Positions 32,380 through 40,498 of a stretch of 50,289 nt of DNA are shown in pieces. The stretch is from contig JAZRDM010000045.1 in assembly GCA_045660265.1 (NCBI GenBank), positions 1-50,289 on the forward strand. The letters run 5' to 3'. The notes below the pieces were generated by a model. It was not told the origin of the DNA and ran no database searches. It saw nothing but the letters and a program-made list of their open reading frames with translations. This DNA is from Scatosoma sp045660265 (GTDB taxonomy: Bacteria > Bacillota > Clostridia > Christensenellales > Borkfalkiaceae). The translations under genes and the position numbers were made by a program. Position 1 is the first letter of the stretch, and each line of letters opens with the position of its first letter.

Positions 32380-32994
32380 ATGATTGAAAAAGAAGCAATG
32401 TATAAATTAACGTATGGACTTTTCGTTCTTACAACCAAGGACGGCGCGAAGGACAACGGCTGTATTGTAAACACGGTGTCTATGATTACGGATAATCCTA
32501 AAAGAGTAACCGTTTACGTCAATAAAGACAATTATACCGAACAGCTCATTCAAAAAACAGGAGTGTTCAACGCTTGCGTGTTGACGGAAAAAGCGCCCTT
32601 TGAAACGTACAAGCAGTTTGGTTTTTGTTCGGGCAGAGATACGGATAAATTTTTAGGGAAAGAATATCCGCGGACGGAAAACGGTCTATACTATATCGCA
32701 GACGGCTGTAACGCAGTAATTTCCGCAAAGGTAGTTGAAAAGCTTGACGTTGGTACGCACACGTTGTTTGTGGCGGAAGTAACAGAAGCAAAAGTGTTAA
32801 GCAGTGAAAAGAGCGTTACCTACGAATATTATCAATCGAACGTAAAACCCAAGCCCCAAGCGCCCAAAGCAGAAGAAAACGGCGCAGAAAAGTGGGTGTG
32901 TCAAGTATGCGGTTACGAGCATGAAGGCCCGTTGCCTGCTGATTTTGTATGTCCTTGGTGTAAGCATGGGGCGGAGGACTTTAAAAGGGTTTAA
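32380..32994 (+). CDS. Flavin reductase-rubredoxin fusion (high-molecular-weight rubredoxin type)
   Basis: 204 residues. N-terminal flavin-reductase-like split barrel: YGLFVLTTKDGAKDNGCIVNT, FNACVLTEKAPFETYKQFGFCSGRDTDKF. After a Pro/Lys linker comes a C-terminal rubredoxin (about 165-204) with CQVCGY and CPWC binding one iron. Such proteins pass electrons from NAD(P)H to flavodiiron or rubrerythrin-type oxidant scavengers in anaerobes. AAGGAG precedes ATG 32380; an internal Met at 32398 is possible. The stop codon abuts repeat array 3. Confidence 0.93.
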   Translation: MIEKEAMYKLTYGLFVLTTKDGAKDNGCIVNTVSMITDNPKRVTVYVNKDNYTEQLIQKTGVFNACVLTEKAPFETYKQFGFCSGRDTDKFLGKEYPRTENGLYYIADGCNAVISAKVVEKLDVGTHTLFVAEVTEAKVLSSEKSVTYEYYQSNVKPKPQAPKAEENGAEKWVCQVCGYEHEGPLPADFVCPWCKHGAEDFKRV

Positions 32995-33533
32995 AGGTTG
33001 GTCGCTTGCGAAAAAGTTAAATGTGTATATACGGCGCAATACTTCGTTGCAGTGCGTGTTCCCTCGCTCGTGTACGTCTATGTACACTCCCGTCGGGAAT
33101 ACTCCTGTGCCTTGTCTTGCTGGTATCTCCACATTTTAACGTAGGTCAATTCGCTTACGAATAGGCTAAATGTGTATATACTGCGTTAAAGTTCGTCAAG
33201 CTTGCGCTTTTTTTGCTCGTTTACACAAAGTAAACTCCCTGCAAAAATGCTCGCTTTCCTGCTTTAACTTGTATCTCCACATTTTAACGATGGGTTGGTC
33301 GCTTGCGAATAAGCTAAATGTGCATATACGGCGCAATACTTCGTTGCAGTGCGTGTTCCCTCGCTCGTGTACGTCTATGTACACTCCCGTCGGGAATACT
33401 CCTGCGCCTTGTCTTGCTTGTATCTCCCCATTTTAACGGTAGTCGGTTGTTTCGAAGAAATGACGCGGGGCAACGAACAGTAACTTATCCCCACCAAGAA
33501 GGATAGAAAAATCTAAATCCAAGTTTAACTTGG
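32995..33533 (+). repeat. Structured intergenic repeat array 3
   Basis: Three nested hairpins in order. First: GTGTTCCC (33056-33063) / GGGAATAC (33095-33102), inner GTGTAC (33070-33075) / GTACAC (33082-33087). Second, different sequence: TTTTTGC (33210-33216) / GCAAAAA (33241-33247), inner GTTTAC (33219-33224) / GTAAAC (33230-33235). Third: 33353-33399, as the first. They are separated by CACATTTTAAC...TAAATGTG segments. It ends in the terminal module. Confidence 0.9.
33440..33533 (+). repeat. Terminal module of repeat array 3
   Basis: Nearly identical to 440-533: GGGG (33467-33470) / CCCC (33489-33492), the ACGAACAG loop, AAGGATAGAAAAA and the closing palindrome CCAAGTT-T-AACTTGG. Confidence 0.75.
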
Positions 33534-33538
33534 CTTGG

Positions 33539-33568
33539 GGTAAAAATTTTGTCGAAGGATTTTTTACC
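33539..33568. other. Hairpin between array 3 and the rpsU promoter
   Basis: GGTAAAAAT pairs with ATTTTTTACC (one bulge). No T-run follows; it may be a weak terminator or a simple inverted repeat. Confidence 0.3.
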
Positions 33569-33597
33569 AAAAAGATACAAAAAGGCATAAAAAAGAC

Positions 33598-33626
33598 TTG
33601 ACATAAAAATTTTAAGTTGCTATAAT
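33598..33626 (+). promoter_or_regulatory. Sigma-A promoter of rpsU
   Basis: TTGACA 33598-33603, 17 bases, TATAAT 33621-33626: consensus in both boxes. Confidence 0.92.
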
Positions 33627-33669
33627 TACGTAGTAAAAAATAAACGCATCGGCAAAGGAGGGTTGAAAT

Positions 33670-33846
33670 ATGTCCACGGTTAGAGTTGGTGAAAACGAAA
33701 ACGTAGAAAGCGCGTTACGTCGCTTTAAGAGAAAGTGCTCCAGAGACGGCATCATCGGCGATTTGAGAAAGAAGGAATTCTATGAAAAGCCTTCCGTAAG
33801 AAGAAAGAAGAAGTCCGAAGCTGCAAGAAAGAGAAGCAGAAACTAA
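33670..33846 (+). CDS. rpsU: 30S ribosomal protein S21
   Basis: 58 residues. The translation opens MSTVRVGENENVESALRRFK, continues KRKCSRDGIIGDLRKKEFYEK and ends with the Lys/Arg-rich tail RRKKKSEAARKRSRN, all typical of S21. AAAGGAGGG precedes ATG 33670. A strong promoter and a terminator flank it. Confidence 0.97.
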   Translation: MSTVRVGENENVESALRRFKRKCSRDGIIGDLRKKEFYEKPSVRRKKKSEAARKRSRN

Positions 33847-33853
33847 CGAAAGA

Positions 33854-33882
33854 AAAGCTCACGAATTATCGTGGGCTTTTTT
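33854..33882 (+). terminator. Terminator after rpsU
   Basis: AAGCTCACGA / TCGTGGGCTT stem (one G-U) followed by TTTTTTGTTT; partial read-through to the next gene is possible. Confidence 0.85.
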
Positions 33883-33933
33883 GTTTGCAAAATTCAGCAT
33901 AAAAGGGCGAAAAACCGCCAAGGGAGAAGAATT

Positions 33934-34353
33934 ATGTCGCAAGAAAACTTTACATCTACCAACGAAACGCGTAGCTTACGTCTTGCCGCAAGACAGGCAA
34001 AAAACCGCATTAAAAGCGGATTTTGGGCAAGCTGTAAAGCGGAAATGGACGAAAATTTACAAAAAGCGCGTGAAAAAGGCTTAAACGAAAGCAAAGCAAG
34101 TCAATATTTCAAACAAAAAATCTCCTCTTCTCTCGCCGGCGAGCAAAAAGACGAATTTTACGAAAAAGTCAAGCGTATGCTCCTTGAAGAAGGGGAAGTG
34201 AGCGACGCTATCGGCAGATTGACGGACAAGGAATATTACGCCACGCTCGGCTACGAAGAAAAACAGCGTTATAATTTATCCTTAAGCGAACGTTATTTAC
34301 GCGCTCTTGAACGCTTCCGCCGAGAATACAAATTCGAATATATACAAAAATAA
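33934..34353 (+). CDS. Conserved-looking hypothetical protein, 139 residues
   Basis: No family recognised. ATG 33934 follows AAGGGAGAAG; a longer frame to 33871 runs into the rpsU terminator. The protein is entirely hydrophilic and helical, with many Lys, Glu and Arg: RSLRLAARQAKNRIKSGFWASCKAEMD, KASQYFKQKI, ALERFRREYKFEYIQK. It has no signal or membrane segment. Position between rpsU and pcrA. The dense charge suggests an RNA- or protein-binding helix bundle, which is a guess. Confidence 0.75.
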   Translation: MSQENFTSTNETRSLRLAARQAKNRIKSGFWASCKAEMDENLQKAREKGLNESKASQYFKQKISSSLAGEQKDEFYEKVKRMLLEEGEVSDAIGRLTDKEYYATLGYEEKQRYNLSLSERYLRALERFRREYKFEYIQK

Positions 34354-34386
34354 CCTTTTATAAAAGGTTAAAATTTCCCTAACCGC

Positions 34387-34415
34387 TTGCAAAAAAATCG
34401 GATTTATGCTATAAT
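34387..34415 (+). promoter_or_regulatory. Sigma-A promoter of pcrA-ligA
   Basis: TTGCAA 34387-34392, 17 bases, TATAAT 34410-34415. The -10 box ends only 6 bases before the pcrA ATG, so the transcript would start at or next to the start codon. Confidence 0.82.
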
Positions 34416-34421
34416 AAACGT

Positions 34422-36887
34422 ATGATAAACACGAATGAATTATTACAACAATTAAACGACGAACAAATCAAACCCGTTATGGAAACGGAAGGTCCCGTTC
34501 TTGTCCTTGCAGGCGCAGGGAGCGGTAAAACGCGCGTTCTTACCACCCGTATCGCGCACATTGTCGAAGATTTAAACATTCCTGCCGAAGCGGTGCTTGC
34601 CATTACGTTCACCAACAAAGCGGCGAACGAAATGAAAGAGCGTTTGTCTAAAATTATCGACGTATCGCGTATGTGGGTATGCACCATTCACAGTATGTGT
34701 GTACGCATTTTGCGTATGTTTGCCAAGGAAGCGGGGATAACGGAAAATTTCTCCATTTACAGCGAAACGGAACGCAACAACATCATCAAAAAATCCTTTC
34801 AAGAATGCGATTATGATGACGAAAAACTGTTAAAAAACATCAAGTATCATATTGCGAATGCAAAAATGCTGGGTTACAGCCCCGACCGCTATGCCGAAGA
34901 ATACGCAGGCGAGCGGGATATTGAGGCAATTACAAAAGTTTACCGCCGTTACAACGCGCATTTAAAGGAAAACAACGCCCTTGATTTTGACGATTTGCTT
35001 AATGAGACGCGTTTGCTTCTTCGCAGAAACCAAGACGCGAGAGAATATCTCTCGGGTCGTTTTCGCTATGTGTTGGTGGATGAGTTTCAAGACACCAACG
35101 AAGTGCAGTATGAAATTGTCAAATTGCTTTCGTCTGTGCACGGAAACTTGTTTGCGGTAGGGGACGACGACCAGTCCATTTACGGCTGGCGCGGGGCGAA
35201 AATCGAAAACATTTTACACTTTGATAAAGATTTTAAGGGCGCAAAGGTGTTTGAACTTGAACGCAATTACCGCTCGACAAAAAATATTTTAAAACTTGCC
35301 AACACCGTTATCCGCAACAATGCTACGCGTAAAGAAAAAACGCTGTGGACGGAAAACGACGAAGGTGAAAAACCGCAATTACACGAAGCGGAGCAGGAAA
35401 GCGGGGAAGCGCGCTTTATCGCCCACACGATTGCAGGTTTAATGCGCCGGGGTTATAAATATTCCGATTTTGCCGTTTTGATGCGCTTGAACGCGCTTAC
35501 CCGTTCGCTCGAACAAGAATTTATGGCGGACGGTATTCCCTTTAAAGTCTTCGGCGGTTTTAAATTCTACGAGCGTAAAGAAATTAAGGATTTGCTTGCC
35601 TATTTAAGACTTATCAACAACCCGTTTGACAGCGAAGCGCTGACGAGAATTATCAACTTCCCCAAGCGCGGTATCGGCGCAAAAACGGTGGAAACGTTAC
35701 AAAATTACGCCTACGAAAACGAAATGTCTGTTTACGAAGCGTTGTTTGAATTAGAAGAAGCGGGCTTTACGGGCGCAACCAAACAAAAATTAAGCGATTT
35801 TGCCAAGCTCGTCAAAGGCTGGATTTTAGCCAGTCAGGTTACCCCTGTCAACGAGCTGGTCAAACAAATTATTGTAGACACGCAAATGCGCGAAGCATAC
35901 GCGGACGATAGCGATGAAAGCATCAATAAACGCGCCAACATTGAAGAATTTGTCAACGCGGTGGAAGAATATTGTAAACTCAACCCCGAAGCAACGCTTA
36001 CCGACTATCTTAACCAAGTAACCTTGCTTTCGGACACGGACGAAATGGACGACAGCGACTACGTTACGCTTGCCACCGTGCACGCGGTAAAAGGGTTGGA
36101 ATTCGGTTGCGTATTTGTATGCGGCATGGAAGAAAACATCATGCCCGTATCCCGCGCAGTCGGCAACGACGAGGATATGGAAGAAGAACGACGTTTAATG
36201 TACGTAGCGATTACGCGTGCAAAAAAGCGCTTGTATCTCACCCGTGCAAAAAGCCGTTATATGTACGGCAAGCGCGAAGAAAGTATGCGTTCGCGTTTCT
36301 TAAAAGAATTATCTTCCGAGTTGGAAATGCCAAGGGAAGAACGCCGTCGCTTTATCGATTCTTACGACGATACGTACAGCCGAGACGACGACCCTGATTT
36401 TTATGGAAATTCTTCGTACGGCGGGGGCAGGTATGGCTCGAATGCTCAAAAATCAGGCAGTTATGGCTCTTCTTACGGCGGGGGCTACGGCTTGTCCTAC
36501 GGGGACAGACAAAACTCCGCGCCCACGCGTTCTGCGTGGAACGGCGGTTCGACGCAAAGCTCGTACGGCGGATATGGTTCTCAAACGAAAAAGCCTTCCG
36601 CATACGGCTACGGCAGTTACGGCGCGCAATCGAATAAACCCTCGCAATCCGCGCCGACCAAGACGGGCGCTTACGGCTCGATAGGCTCTGCATTCAATAA
36701 GCCCAAGACGGCAGGCAAAGATTTATCGGCGTTTAAAATCGGCGTAACCGTTTCCCATCCCAAGTTTGGCAAAGGGGTAATTGTCGGCGGACGGGGCGCA
36801 GGCAGTAATATGATTTTAGATATCAGTTTTGAAAACTTCGGCGTAAAACAGCTTTCCGCGTCCCTTGCGCCTTTAACGGTGGTGTGA
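34422..36887 (+). CDS. pcrA: ATP-dependent DNA helicase PcrA/UvrD with low-complexity insert
   Basis: SF1A 3'-5' helicase for repair and rolling-circle replication. Seen: motif Ia-like N-terminus LNDEQIKPVMETEGPVLVLA, Walker A GAGSGKT (31-37), Walker B region LVDEFQDTNEVQY, VGDDDQSIYGWRGA, and motifs V-VI TVHAVKGLEF, VAITRAKKRLYL. Residues about 650-765 are a Gly/Tyr/Ser-rich low-complexity stretch (SSYGGGRYGSN, YGSSYGGGYGLSYGD). After it comes the Tudor-like C-terminal domain VSHPKFGKGVIVG, which in PcrA binds RNA polymerase. 821 residues. ligA begins one base after its stop. Confidence 0.97.
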   Translation: MINTNELLQQLNDEQIKPVMETEGPVLVLAGAGSGKTRVLTTRIAHIVEDLNIPAEAVLAITFTNKAANEMKERLSKIIDVSRMWVCTIHSMCVRILRMFAKEAGITENFSIYSETERNNIIKKSFQECDYDDEKLLKNIKYHIANAKMLGYSPDRYAEEYAGERDIEAITKVYRRYNAHLKENNALDFDDLLNETRLLLRRNQDAREYLSGRFRYVLVDEFQDTNEVQYEIVKLLSSVHGNLFAVGDDDQSIYGWRGAKIENILHFDKDFKGAKVFELERNYRSTKNILKLANTVIRNNATRKEKTLWTENDEGEKPQLHEAEQESGEARFIAHTIAGLMRRGYKYSDFAVLMRLNALTRSLEQEFMADGIPFKVFGGFKFYERKEIKDLLAYLRLINNPFDSEALTRIINFPKRGIGAKTVETLQNYAYENEMSVYEALFELEEAGFTGATKQKLSDFAKLVKGWILASQVTPVNELVKQIIVDTQMREAYADDSDESINKRANIEEFVNAVEEYCKLNPEATLTDYLNQVTLLSDTDEMDDSDYVTLATVHAVKGLEFGCVFVCGMEENIMPVSRAVGNDEDMEEERRLMYVAITRAKKRLYLTRAKSRYMYGKREESMRSRFLKELSSELEMPREERRRFIDSYDDTYSRDDDPDFYGNSSYGGGRYGSNAQKSGSYGSSYGGGYGLSYGDRQNSAPTRSAWNGGSTQSSYGGYGSQTKKPSAYGYGSYGAQSNKPSQSAPTKTGAYGSIGSAFNKPKTAGKDLSAFKIGVTVSHPKFGKGVIVGGRGAGSNMILDISFENFGVKQLSASLAPLTVV
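36423..36443 (+). repeat. 21-base dispersed motif, site 12
   Basis: GGGGGCAGG, TATGGCT, CGAAT. In the pcrA low-complexity tail, encoding GGGRYGSN. Confidence 0.5.
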
Positions 36888-36888
36888 T

Positions 36889-38832
36889 ATGGACAGACAA
36901 AGACAGTTGACGGACATTTTAAACAAGTGGGCGTACGAATATTACGTACTCGACAATCCTACCGTATCCGATAAAGAATACGACGCGCTTTACGACGAAC
37001 TGCGCGCTTTGGAAGAAAAAACGGGCGTTGTTTATCCCGATTCTCCCACCCGCAGAGTAGGGGGCGAGCCCATCAAAGAATTTGCTCGGCACGAGCATAT
37101 CGCCCGTTTATTCAGTTTGGATAAATGTGTTTCGGAAGAGCAATTGCGCGCCTTTTTAACTAAAACGGACAAGGCGTCTAACGGCTTGGCGGTGTATACG
37201 GTAGAATATAAATTCGACGGCTTAACCGTGTGTTTAACCTACGATAAGGGGCAATTCGTGCGCGCAACGACGCGCGGAAACGGCGTAGTAGGCGAAGACG
37301 TAACGGCGCAGGTTTTGACGATAAAATCTTTTCCTTTAACTATCTCTTATCAAGGCACGTTAGAAGTGCGCGGGGAGGCAGTTATTCGTTTATCTGTGCT
37401 TGAAAAGTACAATCAAACGGCGGTAGAACCGCTCAAAAACGCGCGGAATGCCGTGGCGGGTGCTATTCGAAATTTAGACCCTAAAATTACCGCGTCCCGC
37501 AAACCAGATATTTATTTTTACGACGTCAATTACATATCGGACGGGGTACCCATGTCCCAAACGAACGCGCACGATTTTCTTGTAAAGGAAGGGTTTAAGG
37601 TGTTCGATTATTTCAAGGTTTGTTCGGGTGCGGACGGCGTAGTATCCGCTGTGCAGGAGATAGAGAAACTGCGCAAAGAAATCGACGTTTTAACGGACGG
37701 CGCGGTTATTAAAGTAGACCAAGCGGACGTGCGCGAAGAAATGGGCTTTACGGATAAATTTCCCCGTTGGGCGATGGCGTATAAGTTCGAGGCGGAAGAA
37801 GTTACGACTATGCTCAAAGACGTCATTTGGCAAGTGGGCAGAACGGGCAAACTTACTCCGCTTGCCTTGTTAGAGCCCGTCGAGCTGGGCGGAGCAACCG
37901 TTTCTAGAGCAACCTTAAATAACTACGGCGATATTTTAAGAAAAGACGTAAAAATCGGAAGCAGAGTACTTGTCCGCCGTTCCAACGAAGTCATTCCTGA
38001 AATTTTAGGCACGACGGAGCATACGGCGCAAAGCCAAGACGTACAAAAACCCGCTTACTGTCCGTTCTGTCAAACAGCGCTGACAGAAACGGGCGCGCAT
38101 TTATTCTGTCCTAACGAAGAGTGCACACCGCGCGTGGTGGCAAAGCTTGACCATTACGCCAGCAAAAATGCGATGGATATCGAAGGCTTTTCGGGCAGCA
38201 CTGCCGAATTGTTGGTGGAAAAAGGTTTGGTAAAAACGTACGCCGATTTATACAAATTAACTAAGGAGTGCTTAAAAGATTTAGAAGGCTTTAAGGATAA
38301 AAAAATCGAAAACTTGCTTACGGCAATCGAGAAAAGCAAAACGCCCAAATTAGACGCGTTTTTACACGCTATCGGTATCGACGGGGTGGGCAGGGTTGCG
38401 GCGAAAGACCTTGCAAAACGTTTCGGGGATATTAGAAATTTACAAAATGCAACGCTGGACGATTTGCTTGCGCTTGACAACGTAGGCGAAATAACCGCGC
38501 GCGGAATTTTAGAATATTTCCAAAACGAAAGCAACGTTGCACAGCTTGCTTTGCTTACGGAAGCCGGGGTTATACCGCAATGGACGGACGAGAAAAAAGA
38601 AGGGATATTTTCAGGCGAGAGCATAGTAATTACAGGAACGCTTGAAAAATATAAACGGAGCGAAGCGCAAAAGCTGATTGAAGAACGAGGCGGAGTTTGT
38701 CAAAGCTCGGTAACGGCAAAAACGACCTTGGTTTTGGCAGGCGAAGCGGCAGGAAGTAAGCTGGATAAAGCGAAAAAGCTTGGTATAAAAGTAATCAACG
38801 AAGAAGAATTCGACCAAATGCTGAACGGTTGA
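36889..38832 (+). CDS. ligA: NAD-dependent DNA ligase
   Basis: Seals nicks with NAD. Seen: Ia domain (WAYEYYVLDNPTVSDKEYD), adenylation Lys108 in EYKFDG, TRGNGVVGEDVT, NAVAGAIRNLDP and KIGSRVLVRRSNEVIPEI; a four-Cys zinc finger from about residue 390 (CPFC...CPNEEC); helix-hairpin-helix repeats; and a C-terminal BRCT domain (SIVITGTLEKYKRSEAQKLIEERGG). 647 residues, slightly short but complete. The pcrA-ligA order is standard in Firmicutes. A dispersed-motif-like stretch (38386-38406) falls in the HhH region. Confidence 0.98.
   Translation: MDRQRQLTDILNKWAYEYYVLDNPTVSDKEYDALYDELRALEEKTGVVYPDSPTRRVGGEPIKEFARHEHIARLFSLDKCVSEEQLRAFLTKTDKASNGLAVYTVEYKFDGLTVCLTYDKGQFVRATTRGNGVVGEDVTAQVLTIKSFPLTISYQGTLEVRGEAVIRLSVLEKYNQTAVEPLKNARNAVAGAIRNLDPKITASRKPDIYFYDVNYISDGVPMSQTNAHDFLVKEGFKVFDYFKVCSGADGVVSAVQEIEKLRKEIDVLTDGAVIKVDQADVREEMGFTDKFPRWAMAYKFEAEEVTTMLKDVIWQVGRTGKLTPLALLEPVELGGATVSRATLNNYGDILRKDVKIGSRVLVRRSNEVIPEILGTTEHTAQSQDVQKPAYCPFCQTALTETGAHLFCPNEECTPRVVAKLDHYASKNAMDIEGFSGSTAELLVEKGLVKTYADLYKLTKECLKDLEGFKDKKIENLLTAIEKSKTPKLDAFLHAIGIDGVGRVAAKDLAKRFGDIRNLQNATLDDLLALDNVGEITARGILEYFQNESNVAQLALLTEAGVIPQWTDEKKEGIFSGESIVITGTLEKYKRSEAQKLIEERGGVCQSSVTAKTTLVLAGEAAGSKLDKAKKLGIKVINEEEFDQMLNG
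38386..38406 (+). repeat. 21-base dispersed motif, site 13 (weak)
   Basis: GTGGGCAGG, GTTGCGG, CGAAA. In the ligA helix-hairpin-helix region (GVGRVAAK); protein conservation may explain part of the match. Confidence 0.35.
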
Positions 38833-38834
38833 AG

Positions 38835-38869
38835 AATAAGCGAAGGCTGCACATCAGCCTTCGCTTATT
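38835..38869 (+). terminator. Hairpin after ligA, probable terminator
   Basis: AATAAGCGAAGGCT / AGCCTTCGCTTATT, a 14-base perfect stem with a 7-base loop; followed by TTGAT rather than a long T-run. Confidence 0.7.
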
Positions 38870-38967
38870 TGATAGAGAAATCGTTTAATTGTTTATCAAA
38901 AACAGCCGTTCTTTTATAAATTTTGTAAAAATTTAATAAAAAGCGTAAAAAAAGTTGGCAGTACTAC

Positions 38968-38996
38968 TTGAAATTTCCAAAAAAGTTTGCTATAAT
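38968..38996 (+). promoter_or_regulatory. Sigma-A promoter of yicC-gmk-rpoZ
   Basis: TTGAAA 38968-38973, 17 bases, TATAAT 38991-38996. Confidence 0.87.
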
Positions 38997-39036
38997 AGTA
39001 CAATCCAAAATATCGTTTGAAGGAAGATTAAGCGTT

Positions 39037-39912
39037 ATGTTAAGTATGACGGGCTACGGCAAAGGCGAATATAAAGAAGGCGGGGTGGAACTCACCTGCG
39101 AAATTAAGACGGTGAACAATCGTTATTTAGACGTCTCCGTAAAAGCACCGCGTATCTTTACTGCGTACGAAGAAGTGATTCGTTCGCTTGTGAGAGAAAA
39201 ATTAACAAGAGGGCACGCAGATATATTCGTTTCCTTAAAAGACAAACGCGAAAAACCGACGGCAATGACGCTCGATTTAGCGCTTGCAACCTCTTTCGTA
39301 AATTCGGCAAAAGCGCTGAAAGAAGCCTTCCCTGATTTGACGGACGACGTAACGCTTACCACCGTTTTACGTTATCCTGAAGTTTTAAAGCAAGAAGACG
39401 TAAACACTGTGGATGAAGAGCTGATTACCGCCTTAAAAACGGCGTTGACGCAAGCGCTTGACAACTTAAACAAAATGCGCCTTATCGAAGGGGAAAAACT
39501 CAAAGCGGATATGCTGGCAAGGGTACAAACCGTCGAGGGTTTGGTGGAACAAATTACTCAGCGTGCGCCTAAAATTGCCGAAGAGTACCGCGAAAAACTG
39601 ACGGCGAAAGTAAAAGATTATTTAGCGGAAGCGTCCATCGACGAAAGCCGTATTTTATCTGAAGTGGCGGTATTTTCGGATAAGAGCAACATAGATGAAG
39701 AACTCACCCGTTTGCGTTCGCATATCGAGCAGTTCCGCTCTATTTGCGAAGAGGGTATCGTGGGCAGAAAACTCGACTTTTTGGTGCAAGAATTTAACCG
39801 CGAAGCGAATACGACGTGTTCGAAGAGTAACGATATTTCGATTACGCGCGCAGGGCTTGCTATGAAAAACGAGATAGAAAAAATCAGAGAACAAGTACAA
39901 AATTTGGAGTAA
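39037..39912 (+). CDS. yicC: YicC/YloC-family endoribonuclease
   Basis: 291 residues from ATG 39037, after GAAGGAAG; a frame from 38968 lies within the promoter. Seen: N-terminal SMTGYGKGEYKEGGVELTCEIKTVNNRYLDVS and C-terminal EELTRLRSHIEQFRSICEEG, GRKLDFLVQEFNREANTTCSKSNDISIT. Family members cleave RNA (YicC/YloC). The yicC-gmk-rpoZ order is typical, though the remA gene usually found between yicC and gmk is absent. Confidence 0.95.
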   Translation: MLSMTGYGKGEYKEGGVELTCEIKTVNNRYLDVSVKAPRIFTAYEEVIRSLVREKLTRGHADIFVSLKDKREKPTAMTLDLALATSFVNSAKALKEAFPDLTDDVTLTTVLRYPEVLKQEDVNTVDEELITALKTALTQALDNLNKMRLIEGEKLKADMLARVQTVEGLVEQITQRAPKIAEEYREKLTAKVKDYLAEASIDESRILSEVAVFSDKSNIDEELTRLRSHIEQFRSICEEGIVGRKLDFLVQEFNREANTTCSKSNDISITRAGLAMKNEIEKIREQVQNLE

Positions 39913-39918
39913 CGCAAG

Positions 39919-40476
39919 ATGAGAAACGTACTAATGGCTGTGTCCGGCCCGTCAGGTGTAGGAAAAGGTACAATTGTTAAACGGATTATCAAAGAACGGG
40001 AAGACGTAGTCGAATCCGTTTCCTGCACGACGCGTCCGCCTCGAGCTGGGGAAGTGCACGGCAGAGAATATTTCTTTTTAAGTAAAGAAGAATTTGAAAA
40101 ACGTATTCAAGAAGACGATTTTTTAGAATACGACAAGCATTTCGAAAACTATTACGGTACGCCTAAGTCCTTTGTGGAAGAAACGTTAAAGACAAAATCG
40201 GTAATTATGGAAATCGACGTTGTTGGATCGCTGAATGCAAAAAAGCATTTTCCCGAAACGGTACTTGTTATGGTGGTTCCGCCGTCGACGGACGAATTAA
40301 AGGCTCGTTTAAAGGGCAGACAAACGGAGACGGACGAAGAAATCGAAGGGCGCCTTGCGCGTATGGAATACGAATTGTCGCATAAGGACGTGTACGATTA
40401 TATTCTTATCAACGACAATTTAGAAAAAGCAATTGAAGAGATGAAAAATCTCATTGATAAAGAAAAGAATAAATAA
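39919..40476 (+). CDS. gmk: Guanylate kinase
   Basis: Phosphorylates GMP/dGMP. Seen: P-loop SGPSGVGKGT (from residue 9), the nucleotide-binding segment SCTTRPPRAGEVHGREYFFLS, NYYGTPKSFVEE, IMEIDVVGSLNAKK and the LID-region RQTETDEEIEGRL. 185 residues, slightly short. It starts 6 bases after yicC. Confidence 0.98.
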   Translation: MRNVLMAVSGPSGVGKGTIVKRIIKEREDVVESVSCTTRPPRAGEVHGREYFFLSKEEFEKRIQEDDFLEYDKHFENYYGTPKSFVEETLKTKSVIMEIDVVGSLNAKKHFPETVLVMVVPPSTDELKARLKGRQTETDEEIEGRLARMEYELSHKDVYDYILINDNLEKAIEEMKNLIDKEKNK

Positions 40477-40498
40477 ACCTATAAGGAGTAAAAATAAA

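Noticed and set aside
33270..33330. Integron attC-like sites (TTTTAAC ... GTTAAAT)
   Set aside because: The core GTT is often GCT in other copies, segments are shorter than known attC sites, and there are no cassette ORFs or integrase.
36352..36693. Arg/Ser-rich ORFs on both strands in the pcrA tail
   Set aside because: Shadow frames of the Gly/Tyr/Ser low-complexity coding sequence.
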